A stretch of 33,632 nucleotides of DNA from Muribaculaceae bacterium Isolate-013 (NCI) (GTDB lineage Bacteria > Bacteroidota > Bacteroidia > Bacteroidales > Muribaculaceae), in the NCBI GenBank assembly GCA_004102785.1, contig SCEJ01000034.1, forward strand, positions 1 to 33,632, given 5' to 3'. How positions within the stretch are numbered: the first letter of the stretch is position 1; each line of letters opens with the position of its first letter. Position numbers and translations under genes: made by a program. A model generated the notes under the pieces. That model had not been told where the DNA came from and searched no databases. It saw only the letters and a list, made by a program, of their open reading frames with translations. This document shows, in pieces, positions 8,667-16,976 of this stretch.

Positions 8667-10178
8667 ATGATTGATTTTACCCCTATAAGCCGTCCGTTTA
8701 TGAGGCGCGTCTTCATTGAAGAGAGACGCGCCCAGGAGCAGTGTGCCCTCTCGCAGCAGCGGCTGCTGGGCAAGCTGCTGAGCCAGGGGGAGAAAACCGC
8801 CTGGGGCGCTGCCCACGGTTTCGGCTCGGTGAAAGGCGCGGCAGGCTTCAGTCGCCAGCCGCTGACGGCATACCCCGACATCCGCCCCTGGGTGGAGCGT
8901 ATGCTCGGCGGTGAGAGCGGTGTGCTGTGGCCCGGAGTATGCCGCCGTTTCGCGCAGTCGTCGGGCACCTCCGACGGCAAGAGCAAGTTCGTGCCCGTCA
9001 CCCCGCAGGCCCTCAACCACGGCCATTACGCCGGAGCGGCCTACTCGCTGGCGTCATATCTGGAGCACTACCCCGATTCGCACGTGTTCGGCGGCAAAAA
9101 CTTCATTCTCGGCGGCAGCTTCGCCAACGAGATTCCCGGACTGAAAACCGGAGTGAAAGTGGGCGACCTCTCGGCCACGCTGATTGACCGTATCAATCCG
9201 CTGGTCAACCTCTTCCGCATCCCCTCGAAAAAGACAGCCCTCATGGAGGACTGGACCACGAAGCTGCCGCGGCTGGTGGAGGCCTCGCGCCGGGCCGACG
9301 TACGCTCCATCTCGGGAGTGCCGTCGTGGTTTCTCACCGTAATAAAAGAGGTGATAAAAGCCTCGGGAGCCTCGACCATCCACGACGTATGGCCTCACCT
9401 GGAAGTATTCTTCCACGGCGGCATAGCATTCGGACCCTATCGCGGACAGTACGCCCGCCTGACCGACCCCGCAAAGATGCGGTACTGGGAGAATTACAAC
9501 GCCTCGGAAGGTTTCTTCGGTGTGCAGCACTCCCCCGGCGAGGCTCCGATGGAGCTGCTGATGAACACCGGCACCTACTATGAGCTCATCCCGGAAAGCG
9601 AATGGAGCGAACCCAGGCCGCAAGCCATCCCATGCTGGGAGGCCGAATGCGGCAAAATCTACGAACTTGTAATCACCTCGTCGAACGGCCTGTGGCGATA
9701 CCGCCTGGGCGATACCGTGCAGGTTCACTCCACCTCACCGCTGACAGTTACCATCGCCGGACGCACACGCCACTTCATCAATGCTTTCGGCGAGGAGGTG
9801 ATGGTCTACAACACCGACGCCGCCCTGGCCGAAGCCTGCCGTCAGACAGGAGCCGAAGCCCTCAACTACACCGCCGCCCCGGTATATGCCGCCGACGGCA
9901 CCCGCGGACGCCACCAGTGGCTGATCGAGTTCGCCCGGGCGCCGCGCGACATAGAGGAGTTCGCCACAATACTCGACAGCGAGCTTCAGCGCCGCAACTC
10001 CGACTACCAGGCCAAGCGCGCCGGAGGCATATTCCTCGACCGCGCCGAAGTGATTCCCGCCGGAGCCGGCCTCTTCGACCGATGGCTGGCCTCTACCGGC
10101 AAACTTGGCGGCCAGCGCAAAGTGCCCCGTCTGTGCAACGACCGCTCGTTTATCGACCCGATGCTCCGTATGCGGTAA
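8667..10178 (+). CDS. GH3 auxin-responsive-promoter family protein (acyl-acid amido synthetase-like)
   Basis: A 503-residue cytoplasmic protein of the GH3 family, members of the ANL adenylating superfamily. Plant GH3 enzymes adenylate carboxylic acids and join them to amino acids; the substrate of the Bacteroidota members is not established. Visible features are the ATP-binding loop SSGTSDGKSKFVPVT (about residues 96-110), the YNASEGFFG segment, the YELVITSSNGLWRYRLGDTV block and the hinge-region GRTRHFINAFGEEV. The start at 8667 (MIDFTPISRPFM) is preferred because family members start near this motif and a promoter lies in between. It is followed by a phosphatase gene 53 bases downstream in the same direction. 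Functional assignment beyond the family is not possible from sequence. Confidence 0.88.
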   Translation: MIDFTPISRPFMRRVFIEERRAQEQCALSQQRLLGKLLSQGEKTAWGAAHGFGSVKGAAGFSRQPLTAYPDIRPWVERMLGGESGVLWPGVCRRFAQSSGTSDGKSKFVPVTPQALNHGHYAGAAYSLASYLEHYPDSHVFGGKNFILGGSFANEIPGLKTGVKVGDLSATLIDRINPLVNLFRIPSKKTALMEDWTTKLPRLVEASRRADVRSISGVPSWFLTVIKEVIKASGASTIHDVWPHLEVFFHGGIAFGPYRGQYARLTDPAKMRYWENYNASEGFFGVQHSPGEAPMELLMNTGTYYELIPESEWSEPRPQAIPCWEAECGKIYELVITSSNGLWRYRLGDTVQVHSTSPLTVTIAGRTRHFINAFGEEVMVYNTDAALAEACRQTGAEALNYTAAPVYAADGTRGRHQWLIEFARAPRDIEEFATILDSELQRRNSDYQAKRAGGIFLDRAEVIPAGAGLFDRWLASTGKLGGQRKVPRLCNDRSFIDPMLRMR

Positions 10179-10231
10179 ACCATCCGCCAAACCGAAAGTC
10201 TAACCACTGACCAATCTGAATATATCGCATA

Positions 10232-11626
10232 ATGAAACTACGAAATATCGCAGCCGCAGCGCTGATGGCAGCAGCCTTACAGACATATGCCCAGGCTCCG
10301 AAATACATATTCTACATAATCGGCGACGGCATGGGGATGGGCCACATCACCAACGCACAGGTCTATAACCGCGCAGTGATGCACAACGACCGGCCGCTGA
10401 CCATGATGCAGTTTCCAGTGGCATCGTTCGCCACCACCCACTCGGCATCATCCGACGTAACCGACTCGGCAGCGGCAGGCACAGCACTCGCCACCGGCCA
10501 CAAGACAAAGAACAGCATGCTCGGCATGAACCCCGACACCGTGGCCGTGACATCGATTGCAAAAACCCTCTTCGACAACGGCTACGGCATCGGTCTGATA
10601 ACAACCGTGGCCATTGACGACGCCACCCCGGGTGCATTCTACGCCCATGTGCCCAACCGTGGCGACTACACTGCCATAGGGCGCCAGCTCGCCGCTTCAG
10701 GCTACCAGTTCGCTGCCGGCGCCGGCCTGCGCGGCACCACCGACAAAGCCGGCAACGACACCGGGCTTTTCGACGACTTCGCCCGCAACGGCATGAAAAT
10801 ATCCTACGGCATGGAGAACCTCGACACCATATCGCCGCGCGTGCTCCTGCTCAGCACCGACACCGAGCGCCCCTGGAACGTAGGCTACACAATCGACTCC
10901 ATACCCGGCGCGCTGAACCTCCCCGGAATGACAGCCGCCGGAATACGCCACATGCAGCGCACCTGCCCGGAGCGCTTCTTCATGATGATCGAAGGGGGCA
11001 ACATTGACCACGCCGGCCACGCCAACGACGGCGGCACCGCCATAATCGAGACCATCAACTTCGATCAGGCCATAGACCTGGCCCACGAATTCTACCTCGC
11101 CCACCCCGACGAGACCCTGATTGTGATTACCGCCGACCACGAGACCGGCGGCATGTCGACAGGCAACAACACCACCGGCTACTCCGCGCCACTGGAAGCG
11201 CTCACCGGCCAGAAAGTGTCAAAAGAATCCTTCTCCGACTACTGCAAAGGGATACTCCGCTCACGCATGGTCTACAAATGGCCCGACATGAAAGAATATC
11301 TCGCCGAAAATCTCGGATTCTGGAACACCGTGGCCGTGACCGACGAACAGGAGAAAGAAATCGAGGAGATGTTTGACCGCACTTTCGAGCAGCGCAACTC
11401 CGCTCCCGACGAAGAAACGCTCTACGCCAACTTCAACGCTTTCTCGTCGCTGATATTCCGCATCCTCAACGACAACGCCGGAGTGGGATGGACCTCGACC
11501 AAGCACACCGGCGTGGTGGTGCCCGTATTCGCAATCGGCGTGGGCGCCGAGAAATTCGCCGCCATGCGCGACAATACCGCTATCCCCCGCACCATCATGG
11601 AGATAGCCGAAATAGATATGGAATAA
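10232..11626 (+). CDS. Exported alkaline phosphatase (PhoA superfamily)
   Basis: A 464-residue alkaline phosphatase with a signal peptide (MKLRNIAAAALMAAALQTYAQA), expected in the periplasm. Metal and catalytic motifs are in place: GDGMG with Asp32, VTDSAAAGTALATG with the nucleophile Ser79, GGNIDHAGHANDG, ITADHETGG, and a late KHTGVVVPV carrying the third metal-binding histidine. The enzyme would hydrolyse phosphate monoesters. The family includes monoesterases with other preferences, so the precise substrate is open. I leave the symbol blank because the protein is a divergent Bacteroidota form rather than a close E. coli PhoA match. No phosphate-regulator box could be recognised upstream. 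Confidence 0.92.
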   Translation: MKLRNIAAAALMAAALQTYAQAPKYIFYIIGDGMGMGHITNAQVYNRAVMHNDRPLTMMQFPVASFATTHSASSDVTDSAAAGTALATGHKTKNSMLGMNPDTVAVTSIAKTLFDNGYGIGLITTVAIDDATPGAFYAHVPNRGDYTAIGRQLAASGYQFAAGAGLRGTTDKAGNDTGLFDDFARNGMKISYGMENLDTISPRVLLLSTDTERPWNVGYTIDSIPGALNLPGMTAAGIRHMQRTCPERFFMMIEGGNIDHAGHANDGGTAIIETINFDQAIDLAHEFYLAHPDETLIVITADHETGGMSTGNNTTGYSAPLEALTGQKVSKESFSDYCKGILRSRMVYKWPDMKEYLAENLGFWNTVAVTDEQEKEIEEMFDRTFEQRNSAPDEETLYANFNAFSSLIFRILNDNAGVGWTSTKHTGVVVPVFAIGVGAEKFAAMRDNTAIPRTIMEIAEIDME

Positions 11627-11745
11627 TCGGCCACAATCCACTCCTGAGGCCGAACATTGCCACATACTCCTTGTTATATATAGGAGACAATCGTACATCG
11701 AATTTTAAACAACGTCTAACAACATTACCGCAAAAAGATTCTGTT

Positions 11746-12399
11746 TTGAAAAAGATAGCACTTATCCTCATCGCCGTAATCGGCGGTTTCTTCGGCGCAC
11801 AGGCCAAAGTAGACTACAACGCCATGGAAGTGGAAATGCGAATGAACCCCGACCGCTACCGCCAGCTAATGGAGCGTTTCGAGAACGCCGATACCACACT
11901 CACCAACGACGAGCTCTCATTCCTCTACTACGGCGCCGCACTCACACCGGCCTACGCCCCCGATGCTAAATACTCCGACATCACCAGGGCCCTTGAAGAG
12001 AAAAACTACGAGCAGGCCTACGTGCTTGCCGACAAAGCCCTCCAGCAGGACCCAATGTCGCTCGAGCTCAACATTCTCGCACTCGAGGCCTCTGAAAAAG
12101 GAGCCGACGACGCAGCCCACCATCTGCGCACCGCACGCCTCGGTTTCCGATGCGACATGATAGCCAACACCATCCTCGAAAGCGGCCGCGGCACAAACGT
12201 CCACTCCCCTTTCGTTGTCACCTCCGAGGCCGATATGCTGCGCATCATGCGCAACGTGCTCGGCGTGAGCCACCTCATTGACCGCGCCACGGTAGGGCCG
12301 ATCGATGCCCTGAAATTCAACCTACCGGGCAACGACCGCATGCACATACTCTATTTCGACAACACGCGCCAGGCGCAGTTCGAGAAAAACGGCAAATAA
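11746..12399 (+). CDS. DUF4919 family exported protein
   Basis: A 217-residue protein with a short signal peptide when started at the TTG at 11746 (MKKIALILIAVIGGFFGAQA, then KVDYNAMEVEM). The segment MRMNPDRYRQLMERFENADTTLTNDELSFLYYGAA is typical of the DUF4919 family of Bacteroidota, which has no known function. The body has helix-rich, TPR-like character (LEEKNYEQAYVLADKALQQDPMSLELNILALEAS). No ATG gives an equally good signal peptide, so TTG is the most likely start. It precedes the pseudokinase gene by about 150 bases on the same strand. Confidence 0.78.
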   Translation: MKKIALILIAVIGGFFGAQAKVDYNAMEVEMRMNPDRYRQLMERFENADTTLTNDELSFLYYGAALTPAYAPDAKYSDITRALEEKNYEQAYVLADKALQQDPMSLELNILALEASEKGADDAAHHLRTARLGFRCDMIANTILESGRGTNVHSPFVVTSEADMLRIMRNVLGVSHLIDRATVGPIDALKFNLPGNDRMHILYFDNTRQAQFEKNGK

Positions 12400-12438
12400 C
12401 ATCTCACTATCTCAAAACCGTCAGATAACGTCAGACCG

Positions 12439-12512
12439 CAGGGGCGCTCCACGGTGCGTCCGCAAAAGCTGAAATTCAGACCTATGCGCGGAAGCTGAAC
12501 GTAGCGTCCCTG
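12439..12512. repeat. Intergenic structured element with nested inverted repeats
   Basis: Positions 12439-12448 (CAGGGGCGCT) pair with 12503-12512 (AGCGTCCCTG) over ten base pairs including one G-U. An alternative local hairpin pairs 12442-12450 with 12453-12461 with one mismatch and one G-U. A perfect CTGAA-a-TTCAG palindrome lies at 12469-12479. The stretch between the DUF4919 and pseudokinase genes otherwise shows no gene. It may be an RNA structure, a degenerate repeat element, or an imperfect terminator; the sequence does not decide. Confidence 0.45.
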
Positions 12513-12551
12513 TATCGGCAAATCTGTCACCCACAAATACTCTCTACACGA

Positions 12552-13295
12552 TTGTCACCAAAAGAAAAATGGACCGAAATTGAGCACCTTCCCGAATGGG
12601 ACGAGGAATTTTACGAGGTCTACACAGCCAAGAAGCACGGCAAATGGGTCATGCTCAAGACCCTCAGGCCGGAGTTCCGCGACAACCCAGACTTCCGCGC
12701 CATGATGGAGCGGGAGTTTGACGTGCGTTATAACCTCTGCCATCCGAACATCGTGATGATCAACGACTTCGAGGAAGTGCCGGGACTCGGCATGTGCATC
12801 ATCACCGACGACGTCTACGGCACATCGCTGCGAAAGGCCATCGACGAAGGCAAGCTCACTGAGGAAATGGTACGCAAACTGTCGGTCAGCCTCCTCGACG
12901 CCATCGCATACATACAGCAAAACCACATCGTGCATCATCCCATACGCCCCGAGACCGTGATATTCACCCAGGATATCAACAACATGAAAATCATCGACGT
13001 GGGATTCGACCAGCACGAACAGCTATCACCCGCTGACATCACCGAGGACCTCGAAAGCTACGGCCGCATACTCCAGGAGGCCCTTGACGCCTCAGGGTGC
13101 CAGTCGCAGCGGTTGCGGGCCGTGGCTCAGAAATGCATGAATCCACGCCCGGGCTCACGCTACCGCGACACCGAGACGGTGCGCAACGCCCTGGAAGGAC
13201 GCTCCGAAAAGCGCCTTTTCATCATCATCATAGCATTCCTTGCCGTGATGGTGGCCATTCTTGGCTGGTTCTGCTGGCGCCAGCCGGTTCTTTAA
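12552..13295 (+). CDS. Membrane-anchored pseudokinase (Hanks-type fold, inactive motifs)
   Basis: A 247-residue protein with a eukaryote-like protein kinase fold and one C-terminal membrane helix (about residues 222-241, FIIIIAFLAVMVAILGWF). It starts at a TTG. The lysine of the VAxK motif is kept (VMLK, Lys36) and pairs with a C-helix glutamate (Glu55), with HPNIV following. The glycine-rich loop is not recognisable. The catalytic loop HRDxKxxN reads H-H-P-I-R-P-E-T (128-135), so the catalytic Asp is Pro130, the Lys is Arg132 and the Asn is Thr135. DFG reads D149-V-G. Phosphotransfer is therefore unlikely, and a scaffold or regulatory role at the inner membrane is inferred. It lies between a DUF4919 protein and an acetyltransferase; the partners are unknown. 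Confidence 0.8.
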   Translation: MSPKEKWTEIEHLPEWDEEFYEVYTAKKHGKWVMLKTLRPEFRDNPDFRAMMEREFDVRYNLCHPNIVMINDFEEVPGLGMCIITDDVYGTSLRKAIDEGKLTEEMVRKLSVSLLDAIAYIQQNHIVHHPIRPETVIFTQDINNMKIIDVGFDQHEQLSPADITEDLESYGRILQEALDASGCQSQRLRAVAQKCMNPRPGSRYRDTETVRNALEGRSEKRLFIIIIAFLAVMVAILGWFCWRQPVL

Positions 13296-13323
13296 CACCT
13301 AAACATCACATCTCCATATAATA

Positions 13324-14451
13324 ATGGTAGAAATACGCCCCATATCCACCTCTAAAAGCGACCTCAAGAAATATGTGCAGTTCGGCACTGACCTATACAA
13401 GGATTCACCCTACTACGTGCCGCCACTGATGTTTGACGACATCAACACCCTCACACCCGCGAGAAACCCGGCGTTCGACTTCTGCTCGGCGCAGTCGTTC
13501 ATGGCCTACCGCGACGGCCGCCCCGTGGGGCGTATCACCGGCATAATAAACAACCAGGTCAACGAGCGCACCGGCCAGAAATCGATGCGTTTCGGATTCC
13601 TTGACTTTATTGACGACGATGAGGTGTCGGAGGCACTCTTCAAAGCCGCGTCCGAATGGGGGCGCCGCCAGGGGATGGACTCAATGGTAGGCCCCCTTGG
13701 ATTCACCGACATGGACCACGAAGGGATGCTCACTTTCGGCTTCGACGAAGTGGGCACCATGGCCACCATCTACAACTACCCCTACTATCCCGAACATATG
13801 CGCCGCCTGGGATTCACCCCCGAGGCCGAATGGAAGGAATTCTACATCAAGGTGCCCGAACGCATCCCAGAAAAATACCAGCGCATCGCCGACCTTGTGC
13901 AGCGCCGCTTCAACCTCAAGGTGAAGAAATACACCTCGCGCAAGAAAATAAAGGAGGACTACGGCGTGGCTCTCTTCGAGCTAATCAACGAGGCCTACGA
14001 CCAACTCTACGGATACAGCCCACTGACGCCTAAACAGATACAATACTACATCGACATGTATCTCGGCATCATCAACCTCGAACTGGTCACACTCATCACC
14101 GATGCCGACGACCGGCTCATAGGAATCGGCATCTCCATACAGTCTTTCTCCGAAGCCCTCCAGAAAAGCCGCGGGCGCCTCTACCCCACCGGATGGTGGC
14201 ACCTGCTGAAGGCACTGCGCGGCAAATCCAAAGCCGTTGACCTGCTGCTCATCGCCGTCAAGCCCGAATACCAGAACAAAGGGGTGAACGCCCTGCTCTT
14301 CGCCGACCTCATCCCCTACTACAACAAAAACGGCTTCGAGCACGCCGAGACCAACCCCGAGCTGGCCGACAATACCAAGGTGCAGAACCAGTGGGAACAC
14401 TTCGATTACCGCCAGCACCGCCGCCGCTGCACATGGCGCAAATCCATATGA
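13324..14451 (+). CDS. GNAT-like N-acetyltransferase family protein
   Basis: A 375-residue cytoplasmic protein with two halves, as in large Bacteroidota GNAT-type proteins. The N-terminal half begins [20 protein letters not shown] and contains [24 protein letters not shown], followed by the conserved [22 protein letters not shown]. The C-terminal half contains [37 protein letters not shown], which resembles the acetyl-CoA-binding V-x-P-x-x-x-x-G motif A of GNAT enzymes (here the loop is QNKGV). The acceptor is unknown. The gene lies 28 bases after the pseudokinase gene and 7 bases before rnhB, so it is probably part of the same transcript. Confidence 0.8.
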   Translation: MVEIRPISTSKSDLKKYVQFGTDLYKDSPYYVPPLMFDDINTLTPARNPAFDFCSAQSFMAYRDGRPVGRITGIINNQVNERTGQKSMRFGFLDFIDDDEVSEALFKAASEWGRRQGMDSMVGPLGFTDMDHEGMLTFGFDEVGTMATIYNYPYYPEHMRRLGFTPEAEWKEFYIKVPERIPEKYQRIADLVQRRFNLKVKKYTSRKKIKEDYGVALFELINEAYDQLYGYSPLTPKQIQYYIDMYLGIINLELVTLITDADDRLIGIGISIQSFSEALQKSRGRLYPTGWWHLLKALRGKSKAVDLLLIAVKPEYQNKGVNALLFADLIPYYNKNGFEHAETNPELADNTKVQNQWEHFDYRQHRRRCTWRKSI

Positions 14452-14458
14452 CACTCCG

Positions 14459-15076
14459 ATGAAAGCCGCCGATGAAGTATGGCTGCCACCGCGCTTCGAG
14501 GCCGGACGCCTCGAAGCCGGATGCGACGAAGCCGGGCGAGGATGCCTGGCCGGCCCGGTATATGCCGCCGCAGTGATTCTGCCGCCCGACTTCCGCCACC
14601 CCTGGCTCAACGACTCAAAGAAACTAACCGAGGCGCGTCGCCTTGAGCTGCGCGAAATCATCAGGGAGCAGTCGCTGGCCTGGGCCGTAGCCTCATGCTC
14701 GGAGCAGGAGATTGATGAAATCAACATTCTCAACGCCTCGATTCTGGCCATGCACCGCGCCCTCGACGCCCTTAGCGTGCGCCCCGAAAGCGTAATAGTC
14801 GACGGCAACCGGTTCAAGCCCTACGGCTCCCTGCCCTGGCGCACCTTCGTCAAGGGGGACGGACGTTTCGCCAACATCGCCGCAGCCTCTATTCTGGCGA
14901 AGACCTGCCGCGATGACCACATGACCGCTCTCGCCGCCGAACACCCCGCCTACGGATGGGACGTGAACAAAGGCTACCCCACCAAAGCCCACCGCGCCGC
15001 AATCGCGGCGCATGGCGCCACACCGCACCACCGCACCACCTTCCGGCTGCTCGACCCTCAGCTAACCCTTTTCTGA
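14459..15076 (+). CDS. rnhB: Ribonuclease HII
   Basis: A 205-residue RNase HII, which cuts RNA in RNA-DNA hybrids and removes misincorporated ribonucleotides. The active-site start [13 protein letters not shown] carries Asp23 and Glu24. [12 protein letters not shown] follows, then the VIVDGN strand with the third carboxylate and the late KTCRDDHM segment with the fourth. The C-terminal [20 protein letters not shown] motif is typical. Length is normal. Its stop is one base from the start of yraN, an adjacency seen widely in bacteria, so the two are very probably cotranscribed. Confidence 0.96.
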   Translation: MKAADEVWLPPRFEAGRLEAGCDEAGRGCLAGPVYAAAVILPPDFRHPWLNDSKKLTEARRLELREIIREQSLAWAVASCSEQEIDEINILNASILAMHRALDALSVRPESVIVDGNRFKPYGSLPWRTFVKGDGRFANIAAASILAKTCRDDHMTALAAEHPAYGWDVNKGYPTKAHRAAIAAHGATPHHRTTFRLLDPQLTLF

Positions 15077-15077
15077 C

Positions 15078-15446
15078 ATGGCCGAGCACAACCAAACCGG
15101 AGCCTGGGGCGAGAAAGCCGTGGCCGACTACCTTACTGCACGCGGATGGGCGATACGCCACTGCAACTGGCGCACAGGCCACCTCGAAATCGACATCGTT
15201 GCCTCACGCGGCGACGAAATCGCATTTGTAGAGGTAAAAACGCGCGGCACCGACTTCAACGACCCGCTCCAGGCCATAACCCGGCGCAAAATGACCCTGC
15301 TTGGACGAGCCGCCTCGGCCTACATGCAGCAGTTCGACCTGCCGCTGCGCCCCCGCTTCGACGTGGCCGCCGTCACCGGCACAGAGGCCGCACCCGCAAT
15401 CGACTATTACGACGACGCCTTCTTCCCTCCTATGAAAACCTACTGA
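15078..15446 (+). CDS. YraN family (UPF0102) nuclease-like protein
   Basis: A 122-residue protein of the YraN/UPF0102 family. The N-terminus has the conserved TGAWGEKAVADYL, the middle LEIDIVASRGDEIAFVEVKTR has the D-(x)n-ExK arrangement of a nuclease-like fold, and the following DPLQAITRRKMTLLGRAASAYM matches the family. The physiological role is not established, although the fold suggests an endonuclease related to Holliday-junction resolvases. It directly follows rnhB with one intervening base, which is a common pairing. Confidence 0.92.
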   Translation: MAEHNQTGAWGEKAVADYLTARGWAIRHCNWRTGHLEIDIVASRGDEIAFVEVKTRGTDFNDPLQAITRRKMTLLGRAASAYMQQFDLPLRPRFDVAAVTGTEAAPAIDYYDDAFFPPMKTY

Positions 15447-15466
15447 CCCGTGCCACATGAAATTTA

Positions 15467-15504
15467 CAGCCCGGCATACTGCTGCGGAGCGATGTGCCAG
15501 GCTG
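15467..15504. terminator. Hairpin between convergent yraN and BspA-like gene
   Basis: The arms 15467-15478 and 15493-15504 pair over 12 positions with one mismatch and one G-U. The hairpin sits between two convergent genes and could end either transcript; minus-strand reading gives a TAAATTT tail after the stem. A perfect 12-base palindrome (GCAAAGCTTTGC, 15504-15515) follows immediately. Confidence 0.5.
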
Positions 15505-15532
15505 CAAAGCTTTGCGCGACAGCCAAGTGATT

Positions 15533-16666
15533 TTATCTTACGGCTACTTTGACAGAGTGGCCCGAAGCTACGGCTATGTAAATACCAGCGGGGAGGGACA
15601 GCGTGCGGTTGTCGCCTGCGACAAGTCGGGCAATGGCCACACTGCGCCCCGATGCATCGTACACATTGATATCCACATCCTCAACGGCCTCAAACTCAAT
15701 CAGCCCCTCGCCGGCCAACGCCTTGAATACGCCGGTGGCCTCTGCCGGAACTTCAGCCACTCCCGCAGAAAAATCCATCTCCTCGATATCAAAGTGCCCC
15801 CAGTAATGATGCGCGGCATATAGCTCCATGCACTTTTGGGGCACATACAACTTGATAGCCTTGAGGTCGGCAAGATTCATTATCCCCTTGTAGGGATTCT
15901 TGAACGGGAAAATCCACGGCTCCTCCCCGCTTGAAGGGTCATATGGCTCCTGTTCGCACATGACACGGCTGTCAAATGGTCCACCCAAGGAAGGCACCCT
16001 TGACGAATTGCATAAGATACGCTTTACCGAAGTATTATAGAACGCCGCGTAATCAATCCCGAATGTGTATTGAGTGTCTTCGCAATCCTCAATCCAGATT
16101 TCTTCAAAATCGTTGTAGGAAAAAGCCCTGTAATTGATTGAAATCGCACCCGGTGTCCGTGGGAACTTGAGCACCTTGAGCGAACCATCAAGATATGAAA
16201 ATGCATCTTCATTAACAAACTTCAAGCCACGGAACTCGAGTTCATCGATAGCAGTGTACATCATGGCACCTTCTTCGATAATCCTGAATTTTTCAGGGAA
16301 CACAATCTTGCGTATTTTACTGCCGATAAAAGTATTGCTGTATATCCTCTCGAGACCTGCCGGCAGTTTCACGTCAACCAATTTCGGACAGCAACCAAAG
16401 CCTCCTAAACTCTTCAGCGTGGAAGGAAGCTCCAGTTTCTCGAGATTCGGACATTCATTGCACTCTATACCATAGAGGTGTTCAATCGGAGCATCGATTA
16501 TCAGTTCTTTTAAGTTCGGGCAATACGAAAACACGTTATAATCACACCCAGCGACTTTATATACAACCCCATCATACTCAACCTCGGACAACACCCGCAA
16601 TGTTTCCCCTTCGGCAAAGAGGATAGAGAGGATTGTCAATAAAAGCAGGAGTAGAGATCTTTTCAT
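15533..16666 (-). CDS. BspA-like leucine-rich repeat secreted protein, KVAVR tail
   Basis: A 377-residue protein with a hydrophobic signal peptide (MKRSLLLLLLTILSILFAEG). It has a run of irregular 20-25 residue repeats of the BspA/LRR_5 type, such as CPNLKELIID, CPNLEKLELPSTLKSLGG, CPKLVDVKLPAGLERI and SKIRKIVFPEKFRII. Its C-terminal 70 residues form a beta domain (INVYDASGRSVAIARL) ending GIYIAVASGHSVKVAVR, as in type A T9SS-type sorting domains. Such proteins act at the cell surface or are released, and mediate protein binding in other Bacteroidales. It shares domain order and several segments with the gene at 32229-33473. It has its own promoter and is convergent to yraN. Confidence 0.82.
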   Translation of the reverse strand: MKRSLLLLLLTILSILFAEGETLRVLSEVEYDGVVYKVAGCDYNVFSYCPNLKELIIDAPIEHLYGIECNECPNLEKLELPSTLKSLGGFGCCPKLVDVKLPAGLERIYSNTFIGSKIRKIVFPEKFRIIEEGAMMYTAIDELEFRGLKFVNEDAFSYLDGSLKVLKFPRTPGAISINYRAFSYNDFEEIWIEDCEDTQYTFGIDYAAFYNTSVKRILCNSSRVPSLGGPFDSRVMCEQEPYDPSSGEEPWIFPFKNPYKGIMNLADLKAIKLYVPQKCMELYAAHHYWGHFDIEEMDFSAGVAEVPAEATGVFKALAGEGLIEFEAVEDVDINVYDASGRSVAIARLVAGDNRTLSLPAGIYIAVASGHSVKVAVR

Positions 16667-16738
16667 ATTGCGATGAATTTATAAAAACTAAAAAAATGCA
16701 AAACATTTAATCAAAACAGCGAACAAATGATTCAACAG

Positions 16739-16770
16739 CAAAGATACAACCAGCAAAATGCCAAATCAAA
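16739..16770 (-). promoter_or_regulatory. Promoter of the BspA-like gene at 15533-16666
   Basis: On the minus strand TTTG (16767-16770) and TATCTTTG (16739-16746) are spaced by exactly 20 bases, an exact match to the Bacteroidota promoter. The predicted leader is about 65 bases. The 310-base gap from 16667 to 16976 holds this promoter and the facing -7 box at 16903, and otherwise nothing I can recognise apart from AT-rich sequence. Confidence 0.78.
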
Positions 16771-16902
16771 TTAATTCCATTAAATAATGTTAAAAATTAT
16801 TATTTCTGTCGATTTTGAGAATCGAGCTTATGCACCGTAGTCACAATAAAAATATCGTGCATGTAATTTGTGCGGCAATGGGGCTATCTCGAAAAAAAAG
16901 CG

Positions 16903-16910
16903 TAACTTTG
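16903..16910 (+). promoter_or_regulatory. -7 box upstream of the AspT/YidE-type transporter
   Basis: TAACTTTG matches TAnnTTTG exactly and lies 66 bases before the transporter ATG at 16977. No TTTG is found at the usual distance upstream, so the -33 half is missing or degenerate. Confidence 0.55.
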
Positions 16911-16976
16911 CAGCCGGAAAACGAGAAGCATAACAACAACAGTTTCCATATATCACATTTTAGGTAAAAAAGTAAC

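Noticed and set aside
12552-13295. Active serine/threonine protein kinase
   Set aside because: Catalytic loop residues are replaced (HHPIRPET) and the glycine loop is missing, so only a pseudokinase is supported.
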